A stretch of DNA of 64,000 nucleotides, taken from NCBI RefSeq assembly GCF_039908635.1, contig NZ_CP150918.1:1922001-1986000 (forward strand). The letters are read 5' to 3'. The stretch comes from Pseudomonas purpurea. Lineage in GTDB: Bacteria; Pseudomonadota; Gammaproteobacteria; Pseudomonadales; Pseudomonadaceae. The notes under the pieces were generated by a model. It was not told where the DNA came from, ran no database searches, and saw only the letters and a program-made list of their open reading frames with translations. The position numbers and the translations under genes were made by a program. Positions 20,433 through 28,969 of the stretch are shown piece by piece (the stretch's first letter is position 1; every line of letters starts with the position of its first letter).

Positions 20433-21203
20433 TCAACTCCAGAAGGTCAGGGGTGAGGCATTGCCGCGATAGCCGACAAAAAAAGAAAGGCTCAGGCGCG
20501 GGTCGCTCACGCCCGGTGTTACCGAGTGCATGCGTCGCGAATTGAACATGATGAAGTCACCCGGCTCAGGGCGAATCTCCAGGGTCGGAGGGCCGAGCAG
20601 CACGGGGTCGATGCCGTAACTGTCGCCGCGCATTTCGTCGAACTGGTCAGGGGAAATGTCGTCATCCCACATTTGCAGTGCGCCGCCCTCGGTGGGCATG
20701 TTCAGGTAAACATTGCAGGCGAACTGGGCCTCCAGGCTTCGCGCCTGAAAACTGTCCGGGGCGTCTTTGGCGAAGATGTCGTGATGGGCCAGGAAGCACA
20801 CGCCAGGTTTCACTACGCGGGACAATCCGACATACATCTTGCGACCGTAGAGGTTTTCCAGGTGCGCGCCCGCAGGCCATGACTCATCCAGCATGCAGCG
20901 CAGGGTGTCTACCGGTGAGGAGTAGGGCGCGCAACGGTTGCGCAGTTCGGCGATGTTGCTGGTGGCGCGTTCGAAATAGTCCTCGATCAGCAGCGGCTGG
21001 TTCTCGGCTTCATAAAACGCCATGCCGATGCGACCGATACTCGGCGCGTTGATATAGCCTTCAAAGCCCGGGGCCAGGATTTTGTCGCCAATGTCGACTG
21101 CCAGCGGCGGGGGCAGAAAGCGTTTGACGCGGATGGCGAGGACTTCTTCAGTGGCCAGTTTTTTTATGCACGTCTCATCGAGACGCTCGACATCTAGCAT
21201 CAT
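20433..21203 (-). CDS. Fe(II)/2-oxoglutarate-dependent oxygenase, possible amino-acid hydroxylase
   Basis: A 256-residue protein with the jelly-roll iron triad visible: H140-H141-D142 (in CFLAHHDIFAKD) as the HxD pair and H226 (in SRRMHSVTPG) as the distal His. R236 (DPRLSLSFFVGYRG) is ten residues later, as the 2-oxoglutarate ligand. The product region YLNMPTEGGALQMWDDD is typical of prolyl-hydroxylase-like folds. Keeping Asp142 argues for hydroxylation rather than halogenation, since halogenases replace this acid. Size and motif spacing recall the BesD lysine-halogenase/hydroxylase family, but that link is tentative. It is cotranscribed with an AlaX-like editing protein and a LysE exporter. 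Start ATG 21203 or the next ATG at 21200. Confidence 0.8.
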   Translation of the reverse strand: MMLDVERLDETCIKKLATEEVLAIRVKRFLPPPLAVDIGDKILAPGFEGYINAPSIGRIGMAFYEAENQPLLIEDYFERATSNIAELRNRCAPYSSPVDTLRCMLDESWPAGAHLENLYGRKMYVGLSRVVKPGVCFLAHHDIFAKDAPDSFQARSLEAQFACNVYLNMPTEGGALQMWDDDISPDQFDEMRGDSYGIDPVLLGPPTLEIRPEPGDFIMFNSRRMHSVTPGVSDPRLSLSFFVGYRGNASPLTFWS

Positions 21204-21292
21204 GGTTTAGGTCCGTCTATCAGGTAGTCATCGAGCCTGCGAGCGCAGGCTCTTCCCTTTCAGGCGATGGCACGCAGGCATCACCCCATTGC

Positions 21293-21919
21293 TCAGTCCA
21301 GGTCGTAGCGAACTGAAAGTGTGCCCTTCTTCTGCGAGAGGGACGCAATCTTGACTGTGCCTAGTTCCTGTAGGCGCCGTACATGGGTCCCACCGCAGCC
21401 GTAGGCGGGCAGTTCACCGAAACCGATCTCGCGCGAGCCTTCGCGTAGCGAAATCAGGCGCGGCAGATCATCGGCAATCCATTGTGTGACAGCGTTCTGG
21501 AGGGTCTCGGCGTCGAGGTCCTGAGGTGCCTCTCCCGGCTTGAAGGTCACCCGGCCTTCGCTGGGCCAATGGTGGGCCTTGATGGGCACCCAGCCGCGGG
21601 TTTCAGCGAAGTGACCGATGAGGTGGCCGGCCGAATGCATGCGGGTGTTGAATTGGCGGCGTTGTTCGTCGATCCGGATCTGGGTCATGCCGAGTCTTAC
21701 CGGGTGGTCGACGTAATGAATGATTCGGTCCGGTTCCTGGATCACTCGCAGGACCTGGCTTTCGCCGATCCAGCCGGTGTCACAGGGCTGTCCACCGCCC
21801 TGGGGGTGGAACAGTGTCGCGCGCAGCACAACGGCAAATTCGTTCTCGTGGGGCGTGCAATCCAGGACTTCCACATTAGCTTTGAGGTCATCACTATGGA
21901 AGAAGAGGCGAAGCGTCAT
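21293..21919 (-). CDS. AlaX-like alanyl-tRNA editing protein
   Basis: A 208-residue free-standing editing domain related to that of AlaRS. The N-terminal half has TLFHPQGGGQPCDTGWI, the zinc/active-site motif H95-SAG-H99 (MHSAGHLIGHF), and C175-GGT-H179 (YGCGGTHVRR) completes the metal site. Such proteins hydrolyse mischarged aminoacyl-tRNA, classically Ser-tRNA(Ala). The frame extends upstream to 21988, but MTLRLFFHSDD at 21919 is the natural start. It heads an operon with an oxygenase and an exporter. A role in clearing tRNA mischarged with the oxygenase product is an inference. Confidence 0.88.
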   Translation of the reverse strand: MTLRLFFHSDDLKANVEVLDCTPHENEFAVVLRATLFHPQGGGQPCDTGWIGESQVLRVIQEPDRIIHYVDHPVRLGMTQIRIDEQRRQFNTRMHSAGHLIGHFAETRGWVPIKAHHWPSEGRVTFKPGEAPQDLDAETLQNAVTQWIADDLPRLISLREGSREIGFGELPAYGCGGTHVRRLQELGTVKIASLSQKKGTLSVRYDLD

Positions 21920-22009
21920 ATTCCATGCCCTTATTAAAATTTCTATTTTTATTATATGGACGCTGGAATTGCGTGATAATCCGTTCAAACATCAAAGGAC
22001 TGTTGCGCT
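21920..22009. promoter_or_regulatory. divergent AT-rich promoter region between alaX-like operon and LysR gene
   Basis: Ninety bases separate the two divergent starts. The stretch is clearly AT-rich (ttattaaaatttctattttt, then attatatgg) compared with the surroundings, as expected for overlapping divergent promoters with a LysR-binding site. No exact operator can be named. Confidence 0.55.
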
Positions 22010-23008
22010 GTGAGCATAAATCTTCCGCTTCCCTTGTTGGGCGAAATGGCGATTTTCGTCAAGGTTGTCGAGACCGGCAGCTTCTCGGAGGCGGCTCGCC
22101 AACTTGGTTCTTCCCCTTCGGCGGTCAGCCGGAGTATTTCCAGGCTGGAAAAGGCGCTGGCCACCCGACTGCTGCAACGCACCACGCGTAAGTTACGCCT
22201 GAGCGACGGCGGGGAAGAGGTGTTCAAGCGTTGTCAGGAAATGGTCAGCGCTGCGAAGTCCGTCATGGAGATCAGCGGCCAGTTCACCCATGAAGCCGAA
22301 GGTCTGGTGCGGGTTAGCGTGCCCAAGGCCGTGGGGCGGTTCGTGATTCATCCCCATATGCCGGAGTTTTTGCGCCGCTACCCGAAAGTGGATGTGGAGT
22401 TGCTGCTCGAAGATCGCCAGGTCGATCTGATCGACGACCATGTCGACCTGGCGATTCGCATCACTGATCGCCCACCGGCAGGGCTGGTGGGGCGCCAGTT
22501 GCTGACCATCGACCATTTGCTGTGCGCCACGCCTCAGTACCTGGCCGAACACGGGACCCCGGCTCATCCTCACGATTTGCTCAACCACAGTTGCATTTAT
22601 CTGGGGGAGACGCCGAGCGACGCACGCTGGAAGTTCAAGAAGGGCACCAAAGCGGTAACGGTGGGTGTGCGGGGCCGGTACGCGGCCAATCACACCGGGG
22701 TACGGTTGGGGGCGGTGTTGCAGCACATCGGGATTGGCAGCTTGCCGTACTTCACCGCACGTTATGCGCTTGAACAAGGGTTGATTGTGCAAGTGCTGCC
22801 GGACTGGACCTTTCTCGCGTCCTATCACGGCGGCGCCTGGTTGCTGCATTCGCCGACGCGTTATCTGCCGCCGAAATTGCGGGTGTTTATCGACTATCTG
22901 GTGGAGTGCCTTGAGAAGGAGCCGACTCTGGGCAAGCCGGGGAAGCCAAATGCATTGGACAGGGGCGCGACGGAGTATGAGTTGCCCGAGAGTGACGGGT
23001 TGCTTTAA
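22010..23008 (+). CDS. LysR family transcriptional regulator
   Basis: The 332-residue regulator has an N-terminal winged helix (MAIFVKVVETGSFSEAARQLGSSPSAVSRSISRLEKALATRLLQRTTRKL, about residues 13-62). The co-inducer domain follows (VRVSVPKAVGRFVIHPHMPEFLRRYPKVDVELLLEDRQVDLIDDHVDLAIRI). The GTG at 22010 is the start. It is divergent from the alaX-like/oxygenase/exporter operon with only 90 bp between, the classic layout for a LysR protein controlling its neighbour; the inducer could be the substrate amino acid or the product. Confidence 0.93.
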   Translation: MSINLPLPLLGEMAIFVKVVETGSFSEAARQLGSSPSAVSRSISRLEKALATRLLQRTTRKLRLSDGGEEVFKRCQEMVSAAKSVMEISGQFTHEAEGLVRVSVPKAVGRFVIHPHMPEFLRRYPKVDVELLLEDRQVDLIDDHVDLAIRITDRPPAGLVGRQLLTIDHLLCATPQYLAEHGTPAHPHDLLNHSCIYLGETPSDARWKFKKGTKAVTVGVRGRYAANHTGVRLGAVLQHIGIGSLPYFTARYALEQGLIVQVLPDWTFLASYHGGAWLLHSPTRYLPPKLRVFIDYLVECLEKEPTLGKPGKPNALDRGATEYELPESDGLL

Positions 23009-23015
23009 CAGGCGC

Positions 23016-23035
23016 CATCGCGAGCAGGCTCGCGC
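23016..23035. repeat. solo, truncated REP sequence
   Basis: catcgcgagcaggctcgcgc resembles the loop-proximal half of the REP family seen at 8572 and 41983. No inverted partner is present nearby. Confidence 0.5.
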
Positions 23036-23068
23036 TAGCGGTTGTCCAAACCATGGATCACTCAGCTA

Positions 23069-23106
23069 CAAAAAAGGCCCGCATGTTCAACCATGCGGGC
23101 CTTTTG
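23069..23106. terminator. bidirectional Rho-independent terminator
   Basis: AAAAAAGGCCCGCATG-ttcaac-CATGCGGGCCTTTT: a long GC stem with A run and T run, between the convergent LysR and PA2817-like genes. Confidence 0.9.
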
Positions 23107-23123
23107 CAAATGCTGATCGGAAA

Positions 23124-23522
23124 TCAGTGTTTGCTGTCCTGATTCGACAGGGCCAGCAGTTGTTTTTCCTGGTTCCAGTCGAACGGTTCGTCGTTCTGTT
23201 CGGCTTCGTAGCGACGATCTTCCAGGGCCTGATACAGATCGATTTCATCGTCTGGCATGAAATGCAGGCAGTCACCGGCGAAGTACCACAGCAAGTCGCG
23301 CGGGACGAGGTGGGCAATTTGCGGGTAGCGCGAAATGACCTGGCAAAGGATGTCCTGGCCCAGGTACTGGCTTTCGATCGGATCAACCGGCAGTTGCAGC
23401 ATCAGTTCATCGAAGCGCTCGAGGAACAGCTCATGGCTTTCTTCCGGCACTTGTTCGGCTTCACCGAGGGCGACCAGGATGCTGCGCAGGTGCGAGAGCA
23501 GGGCGAGAGTGTGGTCGAGCAT
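23124..23522 (-). CDS. conserved hypothetical protein, PA2817 family
   Basis: A 132-residue acidic cytoplasmic protein (MLDHTLALLSHLRSILVALGEAEQVPEE..). It includes the stretch PRDLLWYFAGDCLHFMPDDEIDLYQALE, which I recognise from PA2817-type proteins of pseudomonads. There is no TM helix, signal peptide or catalytic motif. It lies about 95 bp downstream of the fadE-type gene on the same strand, an association also seen in P. aeruginosa, so a link to fatty-acid metabolism is possible but unproven. Confidence 0.8.
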   Translation of the reverse strand: MLDHTLALLSHLRSILVALGEAEQVPEESHELFLERFDELMLQLPVDPIESQYLGQDILCQVISRYPQIAHLVPRDLLWYFAGDCLHFMPDDEIDLYQALEDRRYEAEQNDEPFDWNQEKQLLALSNQDSKH

Positions 23523-23617
23523 AACGGGATTCCTCTGGAACTAAAGCAAAACGGGCGCCGGAGTATATAGCTCCGACGCCCGATTTTCACCCTTGAACCG
23601 CTGGACGAGCAACGGCC

Positions 23618-26065
23618 TTAGCGGGTCTTGCCTTCCGCGAGTGACAGTTGCTCCTTGGTGAAGTCGTCAACGTCGATGACTCTGCGGCGTGCCGCCTCGG
23701 CCTCGCGCAGTGTTTGCGCTTCACCCGGTTGCAGCACACCGGCCTCCAGTGCGGCATCGATGGCATGTTCCCCGGCAACCGGTTTGACCTGACCGCTTTT
23801 GAGCGCCACGTGGAGTTTTTTCTGCAAGGGCTGGGCATCGCTCAGCAGGTTGCAGGCATGTTGCAGGGCGCCGACCGGATCGTCGGTTGATTGTGGGCGG
23901 TAGCAACCGACGAGCAGTTCTTCGAGGGTCGGATCACCCTTGGCGCGGCCGATAACCGCCGCCACTTCGGCACCGAGTGCGTCCGATGGCCCCTTGTGAC
24001 GACGACCGAAAGGGAACACCACAATCCGCAACAGGCAGCTCAATACCCGGTTCGGGAAGTTGCTCAGCAGTTCATCCAGCGCCCGCTCCGATTGGCCGAG
24101 GCTTTCCTCCATGGCCCAGTTGAACAGCGGATGCAGGTGCTGCGGTGAGTCGAGGTCGTGATAACGCTTGAGGGCGGCCGAGGCGAGATACAAGTTGCTG
24201 AGCACGTCGCCGAGGCGTGCGGACAAGCGTTCGCGACGCTTCAGCTCACCGCCCAGCAGCATCATGCTCAGGTCCGCGAGCATTGCAAACGCCGCCGCCT
24301 GACGATTGAGGGCGCGGAAGTAACCCTGGCTGAGCTTGTCGCCCGGTGCGTGTTCGAAATGCCCGAAGCCGAGGTTCAGCACCAGGGTGCTGGCAGCGTT
24401 GCTGACGGCAAAGCCGATGTGCTTGAGCAGCAGGCCGTCGAACTCGATCAGTGCCTTGTCCTTGTCTTCACGCCCCGCGAGCGCCATTTCCTTGAGCACG
24501 AACGGATGGCAGCGAATCGCGCCCTGGCCGAAAATCATCAGGTTGCGCGAGAGAATGTTGGCCCCCTCCACGGTGATGAAGATCGGCGCTCCTTGCCAAC
24601 TGCGGCCCAGGTAGTTGTTCGGGCCCATGATGATACCCTTGCCGCCGTGCACATCCATGGCGTGGCTGATGCATTCGCGGCCACGTTCGGTCAGGTGATA
24701 CTTGAGGATTGCCGAGAGCACCGAAGGTTTTTCGCCGAGGTCCACGGCGTTGGCGGTCAACATTCGTGCGGCGTCCATCATCCAGGCATTGCCGCCGATA
24801 CGCGCCATGGCTTCCTGAATCCCTTCGAATGCCGAGAGTGGTACGTTGAATTGCTCGCGCACCTGCGCGTACTGGCCCGTCACCAGGCTGGTGAATTTGG
24901 CAGCGCCCGTGCCCACGGCGGGCAGCGAAATCGAGCGCCCGACCGACAGGCAATTCATCAGCATCATCCAGCCTTTGCCGAGCATGTCCTGGCCGCCGAT
25001 CAGAAATTCCAGCGGGACAAAGATATCCTTGCCTGAGTTCGGGCCGTTCATAAACGCGGCACCGAGGGGCAGGTGGCGACGGCCGATGTCCACGCCGGGG
25101 GTGTCGGTGGGAATCAACGCCAGGCTGATGCCCAGGTCTACCTCGTCGCCCAGCAAGTGGTCCGGGTCATAGGCCTTGAAGGCCAGGCCCAGCAGGGTCG
25201 CGACTGGTCCGAGGGTGATGTAGCGTTTTTCCCAGTTCAGCCGCAGGCCCAGGGTTTCCTTGCCTTCCCATTCGCCCTTGCAGATGACGCCGGTGTCCGG
25301 CATGGCGCCGGCGTCGGAGCCGGCCAGTGGTCCGGTCAAGGCAAAGCACGGGATGTCATCGCCGCGAGCCAGGCGCGGAAGATAGTGATTACGTTGTTCA
25401 TCGGTGCCGTAGTGCAGCAACAGTTCGGCAGGGCCGAGGGAGTTGGGCACCATCACCGTGGACGCGAGGTCACCGCTGCGGGTGGCCAGTTTCATTGCCA
25501 CCTGGGAGTGAGCGTAGGCGCTGAAACCCTTGCCGCCGTATTCCTTGGGGATGATCAAGGCGAAAAAGCCGTGCTCCTTGATGTGGGTCCAGGCCGCGGG
25601 CGGCAGGTCCATTGTCTGGCCGATCTGCCAGTCGCTGACCATGGCACAGAGCGCTTCGGTGGGGCCATCGATGAACGCTTGTTCTTCTTCGCTCAGTTGC
25701 GCTTTCGGGTAGGCCAGCAGTTTGTTCCAGTCCGGACGGCCGCTGAACAGCTCGCCATCCCACCAGACCGTGCCGGCATCGATGGCGTCGCGTTCGGTTT
25801 GCGACATCGGCGGCAAGGTTTTCTGGAACCAGTTGAACAGGGGCGCAGTGAAATATTGGCGGCGCAGATCCGGCAGCAGCAGTGGCGCAGCGACGGCGGC
25901 GAGCACGATCCAGGAAACCAGCAGCAGCCAGCCTGGTGCATGACTGAAAGCACCCATCGCCAGCAGATAGACCGCCACCACGCCCAACGCAGGCAGCGGT
26001 GCGGTGCGGCGATGAGCCAGGTAGGCAATACCGACCACCAGAACCAGTATCCACAACAGCAGCAT
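23618..26065 (-). CDS. fadE: acyl-CoA dehydrogenase, FadE type
   Basis: 815 residues, close to the roughly 814 of E. coli FadE. Two hydrophobic segments fill residues 1-65 (MLLLWILVLVVGIAYLAHR, then LPALGVVAVYLLAMGAF and a further stretch), making it membrane-associated. The dehydrogenase core includes FFALIIPKEYGGKGFSAYAH, the FAD-binding ALTGPLAGSDAGAMPD and DVHGGKGIIMGPNNYLGR. It catalyses the first step of beta-oxidation, introducing the 2,3-double bond. The start at 26065 is preceded by GGAGG; the longer frame from 26098 has no ribosome site. The PA2817-like gene follows on the same strand. Confidence 0.95.
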   Translation of the reverse strand: MLLLWILVLVVGIAYLAHRRTAPLPALGVVAVYLLAMGAFSHAPGWLLLVSWIVLAAVAAPLLLPDLRRQYFTAPLFNWFQKTLPPMSQTERDAIDAGTVWWDGELFSGRPDWNKLLAYPKAQLSEEEQAFIDGPTEALCAMVSDWQIGQTMDLPPAAWTHIKEHGFFALIIPKEYGGKGFSAYAHSQVAMKLATRSGDLASTVMVPNSLGPAELLLHYGTDEQRNHYLPRLARGDDIPCFALTGPLAGSDAGAMPDTGVICKGEWEGKETLGLRLNWEKRYITLGPVATLLGLAFKAYDPDHLLGDEVDLGISLALIPTDTPGVDIGRRHLPLGAAFMNGPNSGKDIFVPLEFLIGGQDMLGKGWMMLMNCLSVGRSISLPAVGTGAAKFTSLVTGQYAQVREQFNVPLSAFEGIQEAMARIGGNAWMMDAARMLTANAVDLGEKPSVLSAILKYHLTERGRECISHAMDVHGGKGIIMGPNNYLGRSWQGAPIFITVEGANILSRNLMIFGQGAIRCHPFVLKEMALAGREDKDKALIEFDGLLLKHIGFAVSNAASTLVLNLGFGHFEHAPGDKLSQGYFRALNRQAAAFAMLADLSMMLLGGELKRRERLSARLGDVLSNLYLASAALKRYHDLDSPQHLHPLFNWAMEESLGQSERALDELLSNFPNRVLSCLLRIVVFPFGRRHKGPSDALGAEVAAVIGRAKGDPTLEELLVGCYRPQSTDDPVGALQHACNLLSDAQPLQKKLHVALKSGQVKPVAGEHAIDAALEAGVLQPGEAQTLREAEAARRRVIDVDDFTKEQLSLAEGKTR

Positions 26066-26311
26066 ATTCAATCCTCCGTGAAACCAGGGGCAAACCACCT
26101 TCAGAGCTTAGACGGCATCCGCAAAACAGGGTGGTCAGAGCGATGTGTTTGAATCTGTAGGAAATCTTGGTGAATGCAGTGCGGGACATCCCAGCCGGGT
26201 TGTTGAATTCCTCCGTGAGCAGAGCGACAAGCTCTGATGTTTGGCCGAAACGTCGTTATCTCTGGGCCGGGGCTGTCGTTAGACTCGTGGCTTCCTCAGG
26301 AGACCTTCCTC

Positions 26312-26971
26312 ATGAACGAGTACTTGAGTCCTGGACGCTTCATCGATAGTGACCACCCTGCGGTGGTGGAGTTCGCTGAAAAACATCGTGGTCACAGTCG
26401 TGACCCGATCGAGCAGGCCGTGAGCCTCTATTACGCCGTGCGTGAGGCGGTGCGCTACAACCCTTACACCTTCAGCCTTGACCCGCAGACGTTGTGCGGC
26501 AGTTACGCGTTGGCGACCGGCGAAAGTTATTGCGTGCCCAAGGCCACGTTGCTGGCCGGGTGTGCGCGCCATTGTTCGATTCCGGCGCGAATCGGGCTGG
26601 CGGATGTGCGCAATCACCTCTCGACGCCACGCCTGATCGAGTTGCTCAAGAGCAACGTGTTTGCCATGCACGGCTACACCGAGCTGTATCTGAACGGTCG
26701 ATGGGTCAAGGCCACGCCCGCGTTCAACCAGAAACTCTGCGAACTGTTCGATGTGCCACCACTGGACTTCGACGGGATTAACGACAGTGTTTTCCACCCG
26801 TTCAACCGTCAGGGACAGCAATCGATGGAGTACCTGGTGGACCACGGCCAGTTCCCCGATGTGCCCGAGGCGTTCTTTTTTGCACATCTGGAAAAGTGCT
26901 ATCCGCACTTGTTCGGCGGTCCGATGCCTACCCGCCTGGGTGACATGCAGAGCGATTTGAGTCGCGCCTGA
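26312..26971 (+). CDS. transglutaminase-like domain protein
   Basis: A 219-residue cytoplasmic protein with the transglutaminase-like core: Cys in GESYCVPKATLLAGCARHCSIPARIGLADVRN (about residues 75-105) and His in FAMHGYTELYLNGRWVKATP (about 125-145). In classical members a third residue, Asp, follows in the WVxxDP position; here it reads KATP, so the triad may be incomplete or use another acid. The function may be a protease or amidase-like activity or binding only. The start at 26312 has a CAGGAGA site. The gene stands alone and is followed after 18 bp by an inverted-repeat element. Confidence 0.82.
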   Translation: MNEYLSPGRFIDSDHPAVVEFAEKHRGHSRDPIEQAVSLYYAVREAVRYNPYTFSLDPQTLCGSYALATGESYCVPKATLLAGCARHCSIPARIGLADVRNHLSTPRLIELLKSNVFAMHGYTELYLNGRWVKATPAFNQKLCELFDVPPLDFDGINDSVFHPFNRQGQQSMEYLVDHGQFPDVPEAFFFAHLEKCYPHLFGGPMPTRLGDMQSDLSRA

Positions 26972-26989
26972 TCCGGCGTAGACTGCCCC

Positions 26990-27256
26990 AGGGGGCGTTC
27001 TCAATTAGTTTCCCCGCCGCGTTTTCGCCTTAAAGCGGGCCAGGCAAGGCGCAGGCCGCCGGGAATGGTGCTCCCTTTCCAAAGCCTGCAACGCAGCCTG
27101 GCCCGCTTTAAGGCACAACCCGAAGGGCCGTGCCTGCTGTTGTGCAGGGCTGCGTTGCTCGAAGCTTATTTGGAATGACCAAACCACGCTTCTCGCGCCT
27201 TGCCCTGCATAACAGCAGACACGGCGCGGCGGGGAAACTAATTGAGAACGCCCCCT
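26990..27256. mobile_element. 267-bp MITE-like element with 32-bp perfect terminal inverted repeats
   Basis: Bases 26990-27021 and 27225-27256 are perfect 32-bp inverted repeats (outer end AGGGGGCGTTCTCAATTAGT). A second internal inverted pair of 19 bp lies at 27027-27045 and 27096-27114 (GCCTTAAAGCGGGCCAGGC and its complement). There is no transposase and no believable ORF. This is the form of a non-autonomous miniature element or a highly structured repeat. I see no target-site duplication in the flanks. It fills the gap between the transglutaminase-like gene and a GST gene and may supply the GST promoter or terminate upstream transcription. Confidence 0.8.
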
Positions 27257-27279
27257 AATTCATCCATCAAGGAGCGGTC

Positions 27280-27903
27280 ATGCTGAAGATCTGGGGTCGG
27301 AAAAATTCGTCGAATGTCAGGAAGGCGCTCTGGTGCGCCGAGGAGCTGGGCCTGACCTATCAAGCGCTGGACGCGGGCGGTGCCTTCGGCGTGGTCGATA
27401 CTCCCGAGTACCGGGCGATGAACCCCAATGGCCGTATCCCGGTGATCGAGGATGAAGGTTTTGTGTTGTGGGAATCCAACACCATCGTGCGCTATCTGGC
27501 GGCCCGTCACGCCGCAAACAGTCACTGGTACGCCGCCGATGTACAGGCGCGCGCGGCGGCCGAGAAGTGGATGGACTGGACCACCTCGACCTTCACCGAA
27601 CCGTTTCGCCATTTGTTTTGGGGTGTGTTGCGCACCCCGGCGGATCAGCAGGACTGGGTCAAAATCAATTCGGCGCTGAATACCTGCGCCGAGTTGCTGA
27701 ACATGGTCGACCAGGCGTTGTCCGCGCAGCCCTACCTGTCTGGCGAGGAGATCGGCGTCGGCGATATCCCCTTGGGCAGCTTTATATATGCCTGGTTCGA
27801 AATGCCCATCGAGCGCCCGCGCATGGGATATCTGGAGGCCTGGTACGCACGCCTGAAGCAGCGCCCGGCGTATCAAAAAGCAGTCATGACTGCGTTGACT
27901 TAA
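27280..27903 (+). CDS. glutathione S-transferase family protein
   Basis: A 207-residue GST. The thioredoxin-fold domain has MLKIWGRKNSSNVRKALWCAEELGL (Ser at the catalytic N-terminal position), MNPNGRIPVIED and WESNTIVRYLAARHA. The helical domain contains PYLSGEEIGVGDIPLGSFIYAW. It differs from the GST at 3039, so the two are separate subfamilies. The ATG has an AAGGAG site 8 bp upstream, just outside the MITE-like element. The substrate is unknown. Confidence 0.9.
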   Translation: MLKIWGRKNSSNVRKALWCAEELGLTYQALDAGGAFGVVDTPEYRAMNPNGRIPVIEDEGFVLWESNTIVRYLAARHAANSHWYAADVQARAAAEKWMDWTTSTFTEPFRHLFWGVLRTPADQQDWVKINSALNTCAELLNMVDQALSAQPYLSGEEIGVGDIPLGSFIYAWFEMPIERPRMGYLEAWYARLKQRPAYQKAVMTALT

Positions 27904-28036
27904 TACTGACTATCAACACACTTGACTGTACTTGTGCGGCGTCGCCAAGCACCATTGCGTTCCTGCGCCGTGGTTGCATTGGGCGCCGCTCACCCTTACT
28001 TATTCTTTTCCTCCCTTCTTGGTGCGTAAATCCGAT

Positions 28037-28969
28037 ATGAGTTCCGCTCTGTCCATCCGGCAGCTAACCAAAACCTACGGCAACGGTTTCCAGGCCCTGA
28101 GTGGTATCGATCTGGACGTCGCCGAAGGTGATTTCTTTGCCTTGCTGGGCCCCAACGGTGCCGGCAAATCCACCACCATCGGCATTCTCTCGACCCTGGT
28201 GAACAAGACCAGCGGCACCGTGAGTATCTTTGGCCACGACCTGGACCGTAACCCGGCAGCGCTCAAGCGTTGCATCGGCGTGGTGCCCCAGGAATTCAAT
28301 TTCAACCAGTTCGAAAAGACCTTCGACATCGTCGTGACCCAGGCGGGTTACTACGGCATCCCGCCGAAAATCGCCAAGGAGCGCGCCGAGCAGTACCTGA
28401 CGCAACTCGGGCTGTGGGACAAGCGCGATGTGCCGTCGCGGTCCCTGTCGGGCGGCATGAAGCGTCGCTTGATGATTGCGCGCGCATTGGTCCATGAGCC
28501 GCGCTTGCTGATCCTCGATGAGCCGACGGCAGGCGTGGACATTGAACTGCGCCGCTCGATGTGGACCTTTCTCACCGAACTGAACGAGAAAGGCATCACC
28601 ATCATCCTCACCACGCATTACCTGGAAGAGGCTGAGCAGTTGTGCCGCAACATCGGCATCATCGACCACGGCACGATTGTCGAAAACACCAGCATGCGTA
28701 ACCTGCTCGGTCAGCTGCATGTCGAGACGTTCCTGCTGGACCTCAAACATGACATGACCATGGCGCCGCAACTGATCGGCTATCCGAGCCGCCTGGTGGA
28801 CCGACACACGCTGGAAGTCCAGGTCGACAAAGCCGTGGGCATCACCGCGCTGTTTGCTCAGTTGGCGACGCAGAACATTGAAGTGCTGAGCCTGCGCAAC
28901 AAAACCAATCGCCTCGAGGAGTTGTTCGTGTCTCTGGTGGAGAAAAATCTGGCGAAGGTGGCCGTATGA
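28037..28969 (+). CDS. ABC exporter ATP-binding protein (ABC-2 type, YadG-like)
   Basis: A 310-residue ATPase: Walker A GPNGAGKST (about residues 38-46), Q-loop VVPQEFNFNQFEKT, signature SLSGGMKRRLMIARAL, Walker B LLILDEPTAGVDIELR and switch His in LTTHYLEEAEQL. A C-terminal extension of about 80 residues is typical of ABC-2 exporters. The stop overlaps the permease ATG (28966), so the two form one transporter. The closest recalled pair is YadG/YadH. The substrate is unknown. The start at 28037 fits the conserved N-terminus; an upstream frame from 27932 was rejected. Confidence 0.92.
   Translation: MSSALSIRQLTKTYGNGFQALSGIDLDVAEGDFFALLGPNGAGKSTTIGILSTLVNKTSGTVSIFGHDLDRNPAALKRCIGVVPQEFNFNQFEKTFDIVVTQAGYYGIPPKIAKERAEQYLTQLGLWDKRDVPSRSLSGGMKRRLMIARALVHEPRLLILDEPTAGVDIELRRSMWTFLTELNEKGITIILTTHYLEEAEQLCRNIGIIDHGTIVENTSMRNLLGQLHVETFLLDLKHDMTMAPQLIGYPSRLVDRHTLEVQVDKAVGITALFAQLATQNIEVLSLRNKTNRLEELFVSLVEKNLAKVAV

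Noticed and set aside
20433..21203. Halogenase function for the oxygenase
   Set aside because: Iron-dependent halogenases lack the acid of the HxD motif; here Asp142 is present, so a hydroxylase is the better reading.
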